This document shows, piece by piece, positions 23,938 through 32,432 of a DNA stretch of 64,000 nucleotides (its first letter is position 1; each line of letters starts with the position of its first letter). The DNA comes from Bacteroidetes bacterium 41-46 (GTDB lineage: Bacteria > Bacteroidota > Bacteroidia > Bacteroidales > UBA932), in NCBI GenBank assembly GCA_001897515.1, contig MKTA01000032.1, forward strand, positions 62,001-126,000. Direction: 5' to 3'. The position numbers were made by a program, and so were the translations under genes. Under the pieces are notes generated by a model that was not told the DNA's origin, did no database searches, and saw only the letters and a list, made by a program, of their open reading frames with translations.

Positions 23938-25170
23938 GTGAACATGAATCACCTAAACTTAATGGAATCAAAGCTTTCCGGTGTTAAACAATTATGCAGG
24001 GTTTTTACCCTTGCCTTTGTTCTATTGCAAATCAGCCTGTTTGCAACAGCACAAAGCAAGATTGAGAATGCTTTAAATAATGCCGGATTTGAAAATGTGA
24101 GGCATATATCCAAACCAGGAAAAGAGATACTCTTTTTGGAAAATAAATCATATTCAAACCAACAGAGAGCAGTAGAGGCGGCAAGGGAGGAGGTTTCACT
24201 ATTGAAAAACGAATTTTTAACAGATAATGTTGAAATAGTATTAATGGATGAAAAGATCCCTCTTCTTAGGACTTACGCATCATTGAAGAGTCCTGATGAG
24301 ACAATTTGGAAATCTGATTTCATGCTGGAGGAGGCAATGGGTGAGATTCGTTCTTATGATGGGACAAAATTTGAATACGAATCAGCCGGTAAGCTGGACT
24401 TGAAACTTTATCCTACATTCAGATTTAAAAATTCCAGGCTTGATGTAATGTATCTTTTGCAATTCAATATAAACCCCACACTTGAAGTATCATTGTGGAG
24501 AGGTGCAAAGGCTACAGCACAGATAATTTTCCCGGTTGTTAATGATTACTCTGTTGAAGAGGGAAAGATACGTCCGGGATTTCTTACCATTTCGCAGCAG
24601 TTTCGTCTGCCTTACAACATATACTCCATGGTAACATTGGGTAATTTCAATATGTTCAGAGCAGGAGCTGATTTAAAATTATATAAGTCTATTGGCAAGC
24701 GTTTGGGTGTGTTCGGACAGGTTAGTTATACTGCGTACTCTGTTCCAATGTTTGATGACTGGCTCTACTCCGGATTCAATACACTAACCTGGAAACTTGG
24801 TGCAAATTATGTATATAAGCCTCTTAAAATGATATTTAGTGCATCCGTAGGAAAATATCTGGGAAATGATATTTCAGTACGTGGAGAGGTGACAAGATAT
24901 TTCAAAAACTCTGCAGTTGGATTTTATGTCCAGACTATGGATATTCCCGACTATCCTATAAACGGGGGATTCTTTTTTGCAATTTCCCTTCCGCCCTATA
25001 AACATAACAGGAACAAATTTGTTAGAGTTTCTGCAGGTGACTATTTCCCCCTTGAGTATATTGCCAGACCATATACTTATCACGGAAGATATTTCACAAC
25101 CTCTCCCGACGAAAATTCGTCGTACAACTTTTTTAACAGAATACATTTAAGTCAACTATTTGAAAATTAA
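23938..25170 (+). CDS. YjbH/GfcD-like outer-membrane protein, resembles the C-terminal half (start may be ATG at 23944 or 23962)
   Basis: 410 aa; signal peptide LAFVLLQISLFATAQ; linker-type region ENKSYSNQQRAVEAAREEV; beta-barrel strands ending NGGFFFAISLPPYKHNRNKFVRV. Confidence 0.65.
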   Translation: MNMNHLNLMESKLSGVKQLCRVFTLAFVLLQISLFATAQSKIENALNNAGFENVRHISKPGKEILFLENKSYSNQQRAVEAAREEVSLLKNEFLTDNVEIVLMDEKIPLLRTYASLKSPDETIWKSDFMLEEAMGEIRSYDGTKFEYESAGKLDLKLYPTFRFKNSRLDVMYLLQFNINPTLEVSLWRGAKATAQIIFPVVNDYSVEEGKIRPGFLTISQQFRLPYNIYSMVTLGNFNMFRAGADLKLYKSIGKRLGVFGQVSYTAYSVPMFDDWLYSGFNTLTWKLGANYVYKPLKMIFSASVGKYLGNDISVRGEVTRYFKNSAVGFYVQTMDIPDYPINGGFFFAISLPPYKHNRNKFVRVSAGDYFPLEYIARPYTYHGRYFTTSPDENSSYNFFNRIHLSQLFEN

Positions 25171-25193
25171 CCAATAATTAACCAACAAGATTT

Positions 25194-26513
25194 ATGAAAG
25201 CAAGAAAATTCTTTACAAAACTGATGGGAGTAGCATCTGCTTCACTCCTGTTCGCGCTTTTTACAAGTGCTTGCACAAAGGTAGATGAGCCTACACCTCT
25301 TCCTCAGCCTCAGCCTGCCACCTACTCAATTAAAGGAGAGGTTTATAACAACTCTACTAATGCAGCTCTGGCAGGTGTTACTGTTCAAATGGGAACACTG
25401 ACTACCACAACTGATAATGCAGGTAAATTCCAATTTCTTAACCTTACATCAGCAGGCAAGTATATTATCAATCTTTCAAAAGCCGGATTTCTTTCAACTG
25501 CTATAACGCTGGAATTCCAGCCTGCAGCTCCTAATCATGCCATGATTTATACTGTATCTGCTAAGATGGTTCCATATGTTCCAGGAGGAACTTATATTGA
25601 GCCATCAGTTGGAGGAACTCTGTTTATTGATGGTGGTGCTCAGGATGCTACATTGACAGTTGCTGCCAATACAGTAGTTAAAGATGCAAACGGAGCAACA
25701 ATAACAACTCCTTATCAGATTTTGGCTGTTCAAGCTAACGACCAGGTTGCCGGCACTACACTTAATGCGCCTCTGAAGGTATTTAGCTTCGCTCCAACAG
25801 GATACACATTTACTCCTGCTCTTGCATTGAAAGTTGACAACCCTCTTACAAACTACAGGTACTCAAATCTTATCCTTCAGTACTTCACAAATAACGCTTG
25901 GGTTACTCAGACTACTCCTGTAACATTTGATGCTACTGCTAATGATTATGTAACATCAATCAGCCACTTCTCAATGTACAAACTTGCATTTGATGTTCCT
26001 ATCGCTGCAGGTGCTTCTTCTGAACAGCCTATTACAGTTATTGATAGCCTTAAGATTAATAGAGGCCTTACAGGTGTTTCATGGAGCAACTGGAAGCATA
26101 TTAAGAAGAGTGGTTATGTATTCTCACAGCCTCTTGATGCAACTCTTAACGCCGCCGGTATAACTGGTGCTGACCAAGAGCAACTGATTAACTCTATCAA
26201 GAATATTGTAAAATACCACAATGGAGGAATTGAAGCTCAAAATGCTTTCACATCTGGTGAAGATGCATTTGTTTCTGAAAAACAAATCCCAAGTCTTACT
26301 TACATGATTGTAACAGGTAAACAAACATTTAACACTAAGACTTATACTCTTAAAGTAAAGACACTTGATGGGTTAACAGAGAAAACAATTGTCGTTACAA
26401 CTATTCACGCTGGTGCAGTTGAGCTATTCTTTGAACATCTGATTTATGATGAGCACGCTCACGGACACTACCACGGTCACGATCACGGTCTTGGTGGAGG
26501 CGGTACAGTATAA
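25194..26513 (+). CDS. Lipoprotein with CarboxypepD_reg-like N-domain, ZU5-like region and histidine-rich C-terminus
   Basis: 439 aa; signal peptide ending FTSAC; GEVYNNSTNAALAGVTVQMGTLTTTTDNAGKFQFLNL; GGTLFIDGGAQDATLTVAANTVV...SHFSMYKL; tail HAHGHYHGHDHG. Confidence 0.7.
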   Translation: MKARKFFTKLMGVASASLLFALFTSACTKVDEPTPLPQPQPATYSIKGEVYNNSTNAALAGVTVQMGTLTTTTDNAGKFQFLNLTSAGKYIINLSKAGFLSTAITLEFQPAAPNHAMIYTVSAKMVPYVPGGTYIEPSVGGTLFIDGGAQDATLTVAANTVVKDANGATITTPYQILAVQANDQVAGTTLNAPLKVFSFAPTGYTFTPALALKVDNPLTNYRYSNLILQYFTNNAWVTQTTPVTFDATANDYVTSISHFSMYKLAFDVPIAAGASSEQPITVIDSLKINRGLTGVSWSNWKHIKKSGYVFSQPLDATLNAAGITGADQEQLINSIKNIVKYHNGGIEAQNAFTSGEDAFVSEKQIPSLTYMIVTGKQTFNTKTYTLKVKTLDGLTEKTIVVTTIHAGAVELFFEHLIYDEHAHGHYHGHDHGLGGGGTV

Positions 26514-26533
26514 CTTTTGAACCAAGTCTCTGA

Positions 26534-27262
26534 ATGAGATTAAAGATCCAAATTACAAAGATGATGTTGGGAGCAGCTATTCTGCTCCTGACATCTTCTT
26601 TTTTAAACGCACAGACAACTCTTGGCGTAACCGGGCTTCTTAATAGCCCTACGGCAGAGATGTCTCCGGACAGGACTGTTAAAATTGGTGGAAACTTCCT
26701 CCCAAAGCAGTTTACAACTGATACTTGGGATTATCATACATTTAACTTCTTTATAAACATAACCTTCCTCTCATTTGTAGAGGTCTCAATGAATAATACT
26801 GCATTTGATTTATGGGATGCAGGATATTTCAGTAATGTTGACAGGTCAATATCTGTTCGACTTAGACCGGTTAAGGAAGGAAAATACTGGCCGGCTGTTG
26901 TTATTGGTTCCAATGATGTGATCTCTACAACTAGTCTTGTCGGCTATGCTCAGGGTAATAAATTTTTCGGCACACATTATATTGCGCTGACAAAACACTT
27001 TGACATTGGAGCAAACAGACTAGGTTTGCATGCTGCTTATAATATACCGGTAAGTGTACACGTAAAACAGGAGTTTCCTGTTTCTGGAGGTATCTCTTTC
27101 TCTCCTGCCTTCTATAAAAATTTGAACATAATTGCAGAATACGACTCAAGAGATTTCAATCTTGGAGCTAATGTACTTCTGTTCAAACATCTCTATTTTC
27201 AATTTTTCATGAACGAGCTAAAATATCCGGTCGTCGGATTTCACGTACAGTTCACAATCTAA
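26534..27262 (+). CDS. YjbH/GfcD-like outer-membrane protein, resembles the N-terminal half
   Basis: 242 aa; signal peptide then GVTGLLNSPTAEMSPDRTVKIGGNF, which matches the GxTGLxNxPTA N-terminal YjbH motif. Confidence 0.65.
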   Translation: MRLKIQITKMMLGAAILLLTSSFLNAQTTLGVTGLLNSPTAEMSPDRTVKIGGNFLPKQFTTDTWDYHTFNFFINITFLSFVEVSMNNTAFDLWDAGYFSNVDRSISVRLRPVKEGKYWPAVVIGSNDVISTTSLVGYAQGNKFFGTHYIALTKHFDIGANRLGLHAAYNIPVSVHVKQEFPVSGGISFSPAFYKNLNIIAEYDSRDFNLGANVLLFKHLYFQFFMNELKYPVVGFHVQFTI

Positions 27263-27268
27263 AATGCT

Positions 27269-27295
27269 GCTTGTAGAGATACAGGCTTTTTTTTT
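27269..27295 (+). terminator. Rho-independent terminator GCTTGTA-GAGA-TACAGGC-T9
   Basis: 7-bp stem with one G-U pair, tetraloop, and nine T residues ending exactly at the next ATG. Confidence 0.75.
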
Positions 27296-28666
27296 ATGAA
27301 GAAATTACTCTTAATTGCAATAACGAATTTATTAATTATCAATTCCTTCCCCTTTAAGATTTTTGCTCAGGAGGCGACAGGGCCAGAAGGTTCATGGTAT
27401 GGCATTCTTAATATTCAGGGAGTTGAGCTTAAAATAGCATTTCACGTAAAAAAGGGAGAGAGTGGTTATACAGCAGATATGGACTCTCCCGATCAAAGTG
27501 CATTTGGTATAACTGCGACCTCTGTAAATTATGAAAATTCAATGCTTAGATTAACTATTGCAGGGGCAATGATTGAATATACAGCTGTATATACAGGAGA
27601 CAGATTAATGGGTACATTTAAGCAGGGTGGACTCTCAATTCCTTTGAACATGTCCAGAAGAGCCTTTGAATCAAGTAAAAGACCTCAGGAGCCCAAAAAG
27701 CCTTTTCCTTATAAATCAGAGGATGTTTTAATTGTTAATAGAGTGGACAGCATTGTGTTGGCTGGTACTCTCACTCTTCCTCAAAGCGGCCCAGTAAAGG
27801 CAGCTGTCATTTTAATATCGGGTAGTGGTATACAGAATAGAGACAGTGAGATTATGGGCCATAAACCTTTTTTGGTATTATCTGATTATCTTACTAAAAA
27901 CGGTGTGGCTGTACTTAGATATGACGATAGGGGTGCTGGAATGTCTGGAGGAAACCCAGCAATTGCAACAACCAGGGATTTTGCAACTGATGCCAGGGCA
28001 GCTCTTCAGTATTTAAGAGAGAGAGAGGAGCTGGCTATGGTTAAGATAGGTATGGTTGGGCATAGTGAAGGTGGAATCATTGCCCCAATGATAGCCTCTG
28101 AGGGCAATTACGCCGACTTTATGGTCCTGTTAGCGGCTCCTGCCATGAAAGGATCAGAGATTATTTTAAGACAGCAGAGATTGATTGCATCAGGCTCAGG
28201 ATTGGGTGAGCAGGAGTTGGATGAATATGAGAAAACCTCAAGAGAGATGTTTCTGCTAATTGAGAACAACAGAGATAATCCAATGTTATTTGAGATAGTT
28301 ACAGATTTTATAAGAAAAAGTGTTCCGGATGAGAGCGAGAGCGTTATAAAATCTCAGGCAAGAACTGTTGTAAATCCTTGGATGATTGAGTTTTTACTTT
28401 ATGATCCACTCCCAGCCATACAAATGTGTAATATTCCAGCTCTTGCAATAAACGGAACAAAAGATTTACAGGTTCCTGTTGAGAATCTTGAGATAATAGG
28501 CAATAACTATGGAAATAAAGAGAAAATTAAAATAGTTGGCGTGGATGGAGTAAATCATCTCTTTCAACACTCCTCAACCGGACTCCCATCTGAATATTCA
28601 AAAATTGAAGAGACCTTCTCTGAAAGTGTAATTAAAATTATATTAGAGTGGATTAATAAGCTTTGA
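27296..28666 (+). CDS. Secreted alpha/beta hydrolase (serine aminopeptidase-like)
   Basis: 456 aa; signal peptide; LRYDDRGAGMSGG, GMVGHSEGGIIAP, NGTKDLQVP, GVNHLFQ. Confidence 0.85.
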   Translation: MKKLLLIAITNLLIINSFPFKIFAQEATGPEGSWYGILNIQGVELKIAFHVKKGESGYTADMDSPDQSAFGITATSVNYENSMLRLTIAGAMIEYTAVYTGDRLMGTFKQGGLSIPLNMSRRAFESSKRPQEPKKPFPYKSEDVLIVNRVDSIVLAGTLTLPQSGPVKAAVILISGSGIQNRDSEIMGHKPFLVLSDYLTKNGVAVLRYDDRGAGMSGGNPAIATTRDFATDARAALQYLREREELAMVKIGMVGHSEGGIIAPMIASEGNYADFMVLLAAPAMKGSEIILRQQRLIASGSGLGEQELDEYEKTSREMFLLIENNRDNPMLFEIVTDFIRKSVPDESESVIKSQARTVVNPWMIEFLLYDPLPAIQMCNIPALAINGTKDLQVPVENLEIIGNNYGNKEKIKIVGVDGVNHLFQHSSTGLPSEYSKIEETFSESVIKIILEWINKL

Positions 28667-28667
28667 T

Positions 28668-28720
28668 TGTCAGTTAGTTGGCGGAAATTTTGTCAGATAA
28701 TAAGCACAATAAATGACAAA
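28668..28720. repeat. Three TTGTCA/TGACAA half-sites upstream of hsp20
   Basis: TTGTCAG at 28668 and 28690 (direct) and TGACAAA at 28714 (inverted); TTTGTCA-N18-TGACAAA is a perfect 7-bp dyad. Confidence 0.45.
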
Positions 28721-28794
28721 GTGTCTCTATCTCTCCACTTTTTATTGATTGGTATCTACTTTGATATATCTAAGTAAGAAACAATAAAAATAAT

Positions 28795-28800
28795 AGGAGG
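28795..28800 (+). promoter_or_regulatory. Canonical Shine-Dalgarno AGGAGG upstream of hsp20
   Basis: AGGAGG with a 7-nt spacer to the ATG at 28808. Confidence 0.6.
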
Positions 28801-28807
28801 AAAAATT

Positions 28808-29251
28808 ATGGCACTAATAAGAAGAAATCAAAATTTACCGGGATTTTCAAACATTTTTGATGATTTCCTGAATAATGACTGGAGTGACTGGGGGTTGAAG
28901 AATTATTCTAGAACAAACACCACTATTCCATCGGTCAATATTAAAGAGAACAACGACAATTTTATTATTGAGGTTGCTGCTCCGGGACTTGAAAAAAGCG
29001 ACTTCTCCATTGAGGTTAATCAAGGTACTCTTAAAATATCTTCTGAGAAGAGGGGAGAAAACGAGGTAAAAGAGGAGTCATATAGCAGAAGGGAGTTCAG
29101 CTATCAGTCATTCTGCAGATCCTTTAGCTTGCCTTTGACAGTTGAGAGTGATAAGATTGAGGCTAAATATGATAGGGGTATCCTTCTTGTTACAATACCA
29201 AAAAGGGAAGAGGCTAAACCCAAGCCTGTAAGATTGATAGACATTCAGTAA
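28808..29251 (+). CDS. Hsp20/alpha-crystallin small heat-shock protein
   Basis: 147 aa; PSVNIKENNDNFIIEVAAPGLEKSDFSIEV, KYDRGILLVTIPK. Confidence 0.93.
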   Translation: MALIRRNQNLPGFSNIFDDFLNNDWSDWGLKNYSRTNTTIPSVNIKENNDNFIIEVAAPGLEKSDFSIEVNQGTLKISSEKRGENEVKEESYSRREFSYQSFCRSFSLPLTVESDKIEAKYDRGILLVTIPKREEAKPKPVRLIDIQ

Positions 29252-29263
29252 TAAAATTATTAA

Positions 29264-29935
29264 TTAGAAGAGGAGATTCATCAAATCTCCTCTCTTTTTG
29301 TTCTCTGTGAAATTAGGAGAGGGTCTTGCAATAAGATCAACAGAGTAAGGAAGTGCAAATTCTTTGTAATCAGCTCCCTCTAACCAAGATTTTTCATCTT
29401 TGGGACTAAGAATAACCGGCATCCTCTTATTTGTATTGTGTATTTCACTCATAATATTATTGGCCGCTGTGGTAATGATAGCGAACGTGCCTGTAATACT
29501 GCCATTAGCTGAATCTCTCCACCAAGAGCATATTCCAGCAAAAGAGAAAAGATTCTCTTCAGGAGTTGTTATCAGATATCTCTCTTTAATGACTCCACCT
29601 GGTTTAATTATGTGTTTCCATTCATAGAATCCGTCTGAAATAACAAGGCATCTATCATTTATGTAATTTTTGAATGACTTGGTTTTTTCAAGTGTTTCAA
29701 TCCTGGCATTCAGCGTTTTTGACCTGATATAGTTATTTGAAGATTCTCCGGGTATTAGTCCCCATGAAAGAGGAGTTATTGAGTCTGGGGCTCTGTTTGT
29801 AATAGTTTCGCAAAGTGGATGAGAAAACCCGTTATACTCCCTGTTTGGTGTGGATTGGAAAACTTCACTCTTCTTAACCTTGAATCTGTTTGCCACCTCC
29901 AGGGCCTCTTTTGTCTGCCTGAAATAGAAGCACAT
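29264..29935 (-). CDS. SOS response-associated peptidase (SRAP/YedK/HMCES family)
   Basis: 223 aa; Cys2 after Met, NARIETLEKTKSF, RCLVISDGFYEWKH, IHNKRMPVIL-type motif (IHNTNKRMPVILSPKD). Confidence 0.93.
   Translation of the reverse strand: MCFYFRQTKEALEVANRFKVKKSEVFQSTPNREYNGFSHPLCETITNRAPDSITPLSWGLIPGESSNNYIRSKTLNARIETLEKTKSFKNYINDRCLVISDGFYEWKHIIKPGGVIKERYLITTPEENLFSFAGICSWWRDSANGSITGTFAIITTAANNIMSEIHNTNKRMPVILSPKDEKSWLEGADYKEFALPYSVDLIARPSPNFTENKKRGDLMNLLF
29269..29299 (+). terminator. Terminator for hsp20: AGAGGAGATT-CATCA-AATCTCCTCT-CTTTTT
   Basis: Perfect 10-bp stem followed by a T-run, 17 nt after the hsp20 stop. Confidence 0.8.
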
Positions 29936-29937
29936 AA

Positions 29938-30321
29938 TTACAGTAAGTTTCTTTCAATTATCTTAAACAATTCAGTTTTGTTGATGGGTTTTGATATATA
30001 GTCGTCAAAACCTGATCCCAGTATTTTCTCCTTGTCTCCGGATACAGAATAAGCAGTCTGAGCAATTATCGGTATATTAGATCTCTCCTTCTTAATGGCC
30101 TCAGTTGCCTCATAACCATTCATATCAGGCATGTTAATATCCATCAGAATAATTGAAATGTTTTCATCAGACAGAGCAAAACTAACAGCCTCACGACCGC
30201 TTTTAGCCCTGATAATCTCAATGCCCGTTCTTTTAAGTATTGCTTTTAAGAGTAGAAAACTAGGTTCATCATCCTCTGCCAACAACAATTTCTTTCCTGA
30301 GAAATCAAATACATTGTCCAT
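29938..30321 (-). CDS. Single-domain response regulator (receiver only)
   Basis: 127 aa; LLAEDDEPSFLLL, ILMDINMPDMNGYEA, DDYISKPI. Confidence 0.93.
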   Translation of the reverse strand: MDNVFDFSGKKLLLAEDDEPSFLLLKAILKRTGIEIIRAKSGREAVSFALSDENISIILMDINMPDMNGYEATEAIKKERSNIPIIAQTAYSVSGDKEKILGSGFDDYISKPINKTELFKIIERNLL

Positions 30322-30374
30322 AACTCCTCTCTTATTTTTGTCAATTATAACAACATCGCCAAATTTAAAAATTA

Positions 30375-31013
30375 TTATTTAACTGATTCGTTTATAAAGA
30401 ATTTTTCTATGGCACTGCCAATAATTAATTCGCAATCTTTTCCTGAAAGATTATAGCCCTTCTCTTTCAAAGATGTAATAAAATCTGTATGACTTCTCCC
30501 TTTTCTATATTCTGGTTCTCTTTTTGGATGTTTAAGATACGCAGCAATTATATCTGCATGTTCAGAAATATTTAGTACAGCATGGTAAAAAAAGAGACTC
30601 TCTTTTAAGTACATGGAGGATCCCATAATCTTCTTCTCGCCAATAGAGAGGTCAGAGATGCCTCTGGAGTGGATTCCAACAACGCCAGATTTTTCAAATT
30701 CCTCAATAAGTAATTGGTTGATTCTCTTAAAAAGAGACTTTGGTGTCTCAGAGTTGCCGGCATTAATAGTTATAGAAAAAATAATAGTTTTAGGTGTTAA
30801 TACAACTGTCTCTCCGCCTGAAGGCCTCTGAAGTACAGTAATGTTATCTTTTAAAACTAAATCTAGATTCAAGTCAATTTCTGCTTTATTAGATCTTCCT
30901 AAAACTATATAAGTCCGGTCGGGGTGCCAAATTTTATATCTCTGATTTCTATTGTTATATAACACATCAATATCAGGAAGTGAGTAGGGTAGGGTTTTTA
31001 CTTCTCTTTTCAT
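30375..31013 (-). CDS. Lipoate-protein ligase A family protein
   Basis: 212 aa; YIVLGRSNKAEIDL, VLQRPSGGETVVLTP, SIGEKKIMGSSMYL. Confidence 0.85.
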   Translation of the reverse strand: MKREVKTLPYSLPDIDVLYNNRNQRYKIWHPDRTYIVLGRSNKAEIDLNLDLVLKDNITVLQRPSGGETVVLTPKTIIFSITINAGNSETPKSLFKRINQLLIEEFEKSGVVGIHSRGISDLSIGEKKIMGSSMYLKESLFFYHAVLNISEHADIIAAYLKHPKREPEYRKGRSHTDFITSLKEKGYNLSGKDCELIIGSAIEKFFINESVK

Positions 31014-31021
31014 ACTATTAA

Positions 31022-31057
31022 AAGTTCAGGCCCATAAATGGGCCTGTCTGTGAACTT
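31022..31057. other. Strong hairpin between lpdA and the lipoate-ligase gene
   Basis: CAGGCCCA-TAAA-TGGGCCTG perfect 8-bp core, with flanking AAGTT/AACTT arms; no strong T-tract. Confidence 0.6.
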
Positions 31058-31061
31058 CATT

Positions 31062-32414
31062 CTACTTGTGAATTGCTTTATCTACGGCCTCAAAGCCAGC
31101 CTCCATAAACACCTCAGATACGGTTGGGTGTGTGTGAACTGTCTGTGCGATATCATAAACAGTTGATTCAAGCTGAATATATGCAGCAGCCTCATTTATC
31201 ATATCTGTCGCATTAGGAGCAACTATCTGCACACCTAATACCTCTCCCAGTCTGTTGTCGGATAAAATTCTGACAAAACCCTCTGCATTTCCCTCTGTTT
31301 GAGCTTTGCCGTTGGCTGAGAGTGGAAATTCGCTAACTTTATAATCATAACCCTCCTCTTTAAGACGCTCTTCTGTAAAACCAATTTGAGCGGCTTCAGG
31401 AACTGTGTACATATTCATTGGGAGTTTAGAAATATCAAGTTTACCCTCAATTCCTTTTAGTCTGTTAATCACAAAGAGCCCCTGTGCAGAGCCGATGTGA
31501 GCAAACATAGCCGTACCGTTTACATCGCCAACAGCATAAATCCCTTTAACAGACGTTTCAAAATATTCATCCACTTGTATATAACCATCTTGGATAACAA
31601 AATCCAAGTCTGACGGGAGAATGTTAGCCTTTCTGTCCGCCGCATTGATGATTAAATCACAAGCAATCTCTTTGCCTGATAAGTTAAGAGTTCCATTATT
31701 CCAAATTCCTTTTGTAGTTGTTATTGTTGTGTTGTAAATAATCTCAATTTTATCCTTTTTAAGTTTTCCGGCCATGTAATCCCGAACATAAGAATCTGCT
31801 TTTGGCATTATATGGGATGAATCTGAGATAAGTGTGACATTTTTATCCATCATATTAAACAATTGAGCCAGCTCAATTGCGACAGGACTCTTTCCTATAA
31901 CCACGATGTTTTGCGGAATCTCCCTTTCAGAAAAGAGCTTTTTAGGCTCAACTACCAGGTTGTCAATATCATTATCAATTTTGGGAGATGATGAACCAGT
32001 TGCAATTATGATGTTTTTAGTTTCAAGTAGTCTGTTATCAACTAATACTGAATTAGATGAAATTATTTTAGCCTCACCATTTATTATATCAACTCCGTTC
32101 TTTTTCAATAGAAACTCAACGCCACCGGTCAGTCTCTTAACGATTGTATCAGCTCTCTTAATACCTTTGTTCCAGTTGAAGGAGATTGCTTTTTTGTCAA
32201 TTCCCTCTATACCAAAACGTGCTGAGTCCTTAGAGATTTTCTGATAAAGTTTTACACTCTCCATCATCGCCTTTGAGGGAATACAACCCCAATTAAGGCA
32301 CATTCCGCCAATCTGATTCTTCTCTATTATGGCGGTTTTTAGTCCAACCTGGCCGGCTCTGATTGCCGCAACATAGCCTGCCGGGCCTGAACCTATTATT
32401 ATTAAGTCGTACAT
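31062..32414 (-). CDS. lpdA: Dihydrolipoyl dehydrogenase (E3)
   Basis: 450 aa; GSGPAGYVAAIRAGQ, CLNWGCIPSKAM, GIYAVGDVNG, HTHPTVSEVFMEA. Confidence 0.95.
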   Translation of the reverse strand: MYDLIIIGSGPAGYVAAIRAGQVGLKTAIIEKNQIGGMCLNWGCIPSKAMMESVKLYQKISKDSARFGIEGIDKKAISFNWNKGIKRADTIVKRLTGGVEFLLKKNGVDIINGEAKIISSNSVLVDNRLLETKNIIIATGSSSPKIDNDIDNLVVEPKKLFSEREIPQNIVVIGKSPVAIELAQLFNMMDKNVTLISDSSHIMPKADSYVRDYMAGKLKKDKIEIIYNTTITTTKGIWNNGTLNLSGKEIACDLIINAADRKANILPSDLDFVIQDGYIQVDEYFETSVKGIYAVGDVNGTAMFAHIGSAQGLFVINRLKGIEGKLDISKLPMNMYTVPEAAQIGFTEERLKEEGYDYKVSEFPLSANGKAQTEGNAEGFVRILSDNRLGEVLGVQIVAPNATDMINEAAAYIQLESTVYDIAQTVHTHPTVSEVFMEAGFEAVDKAIHK

Positions 32415-32432
32415 ATTTATTTCCTCCCAAAT

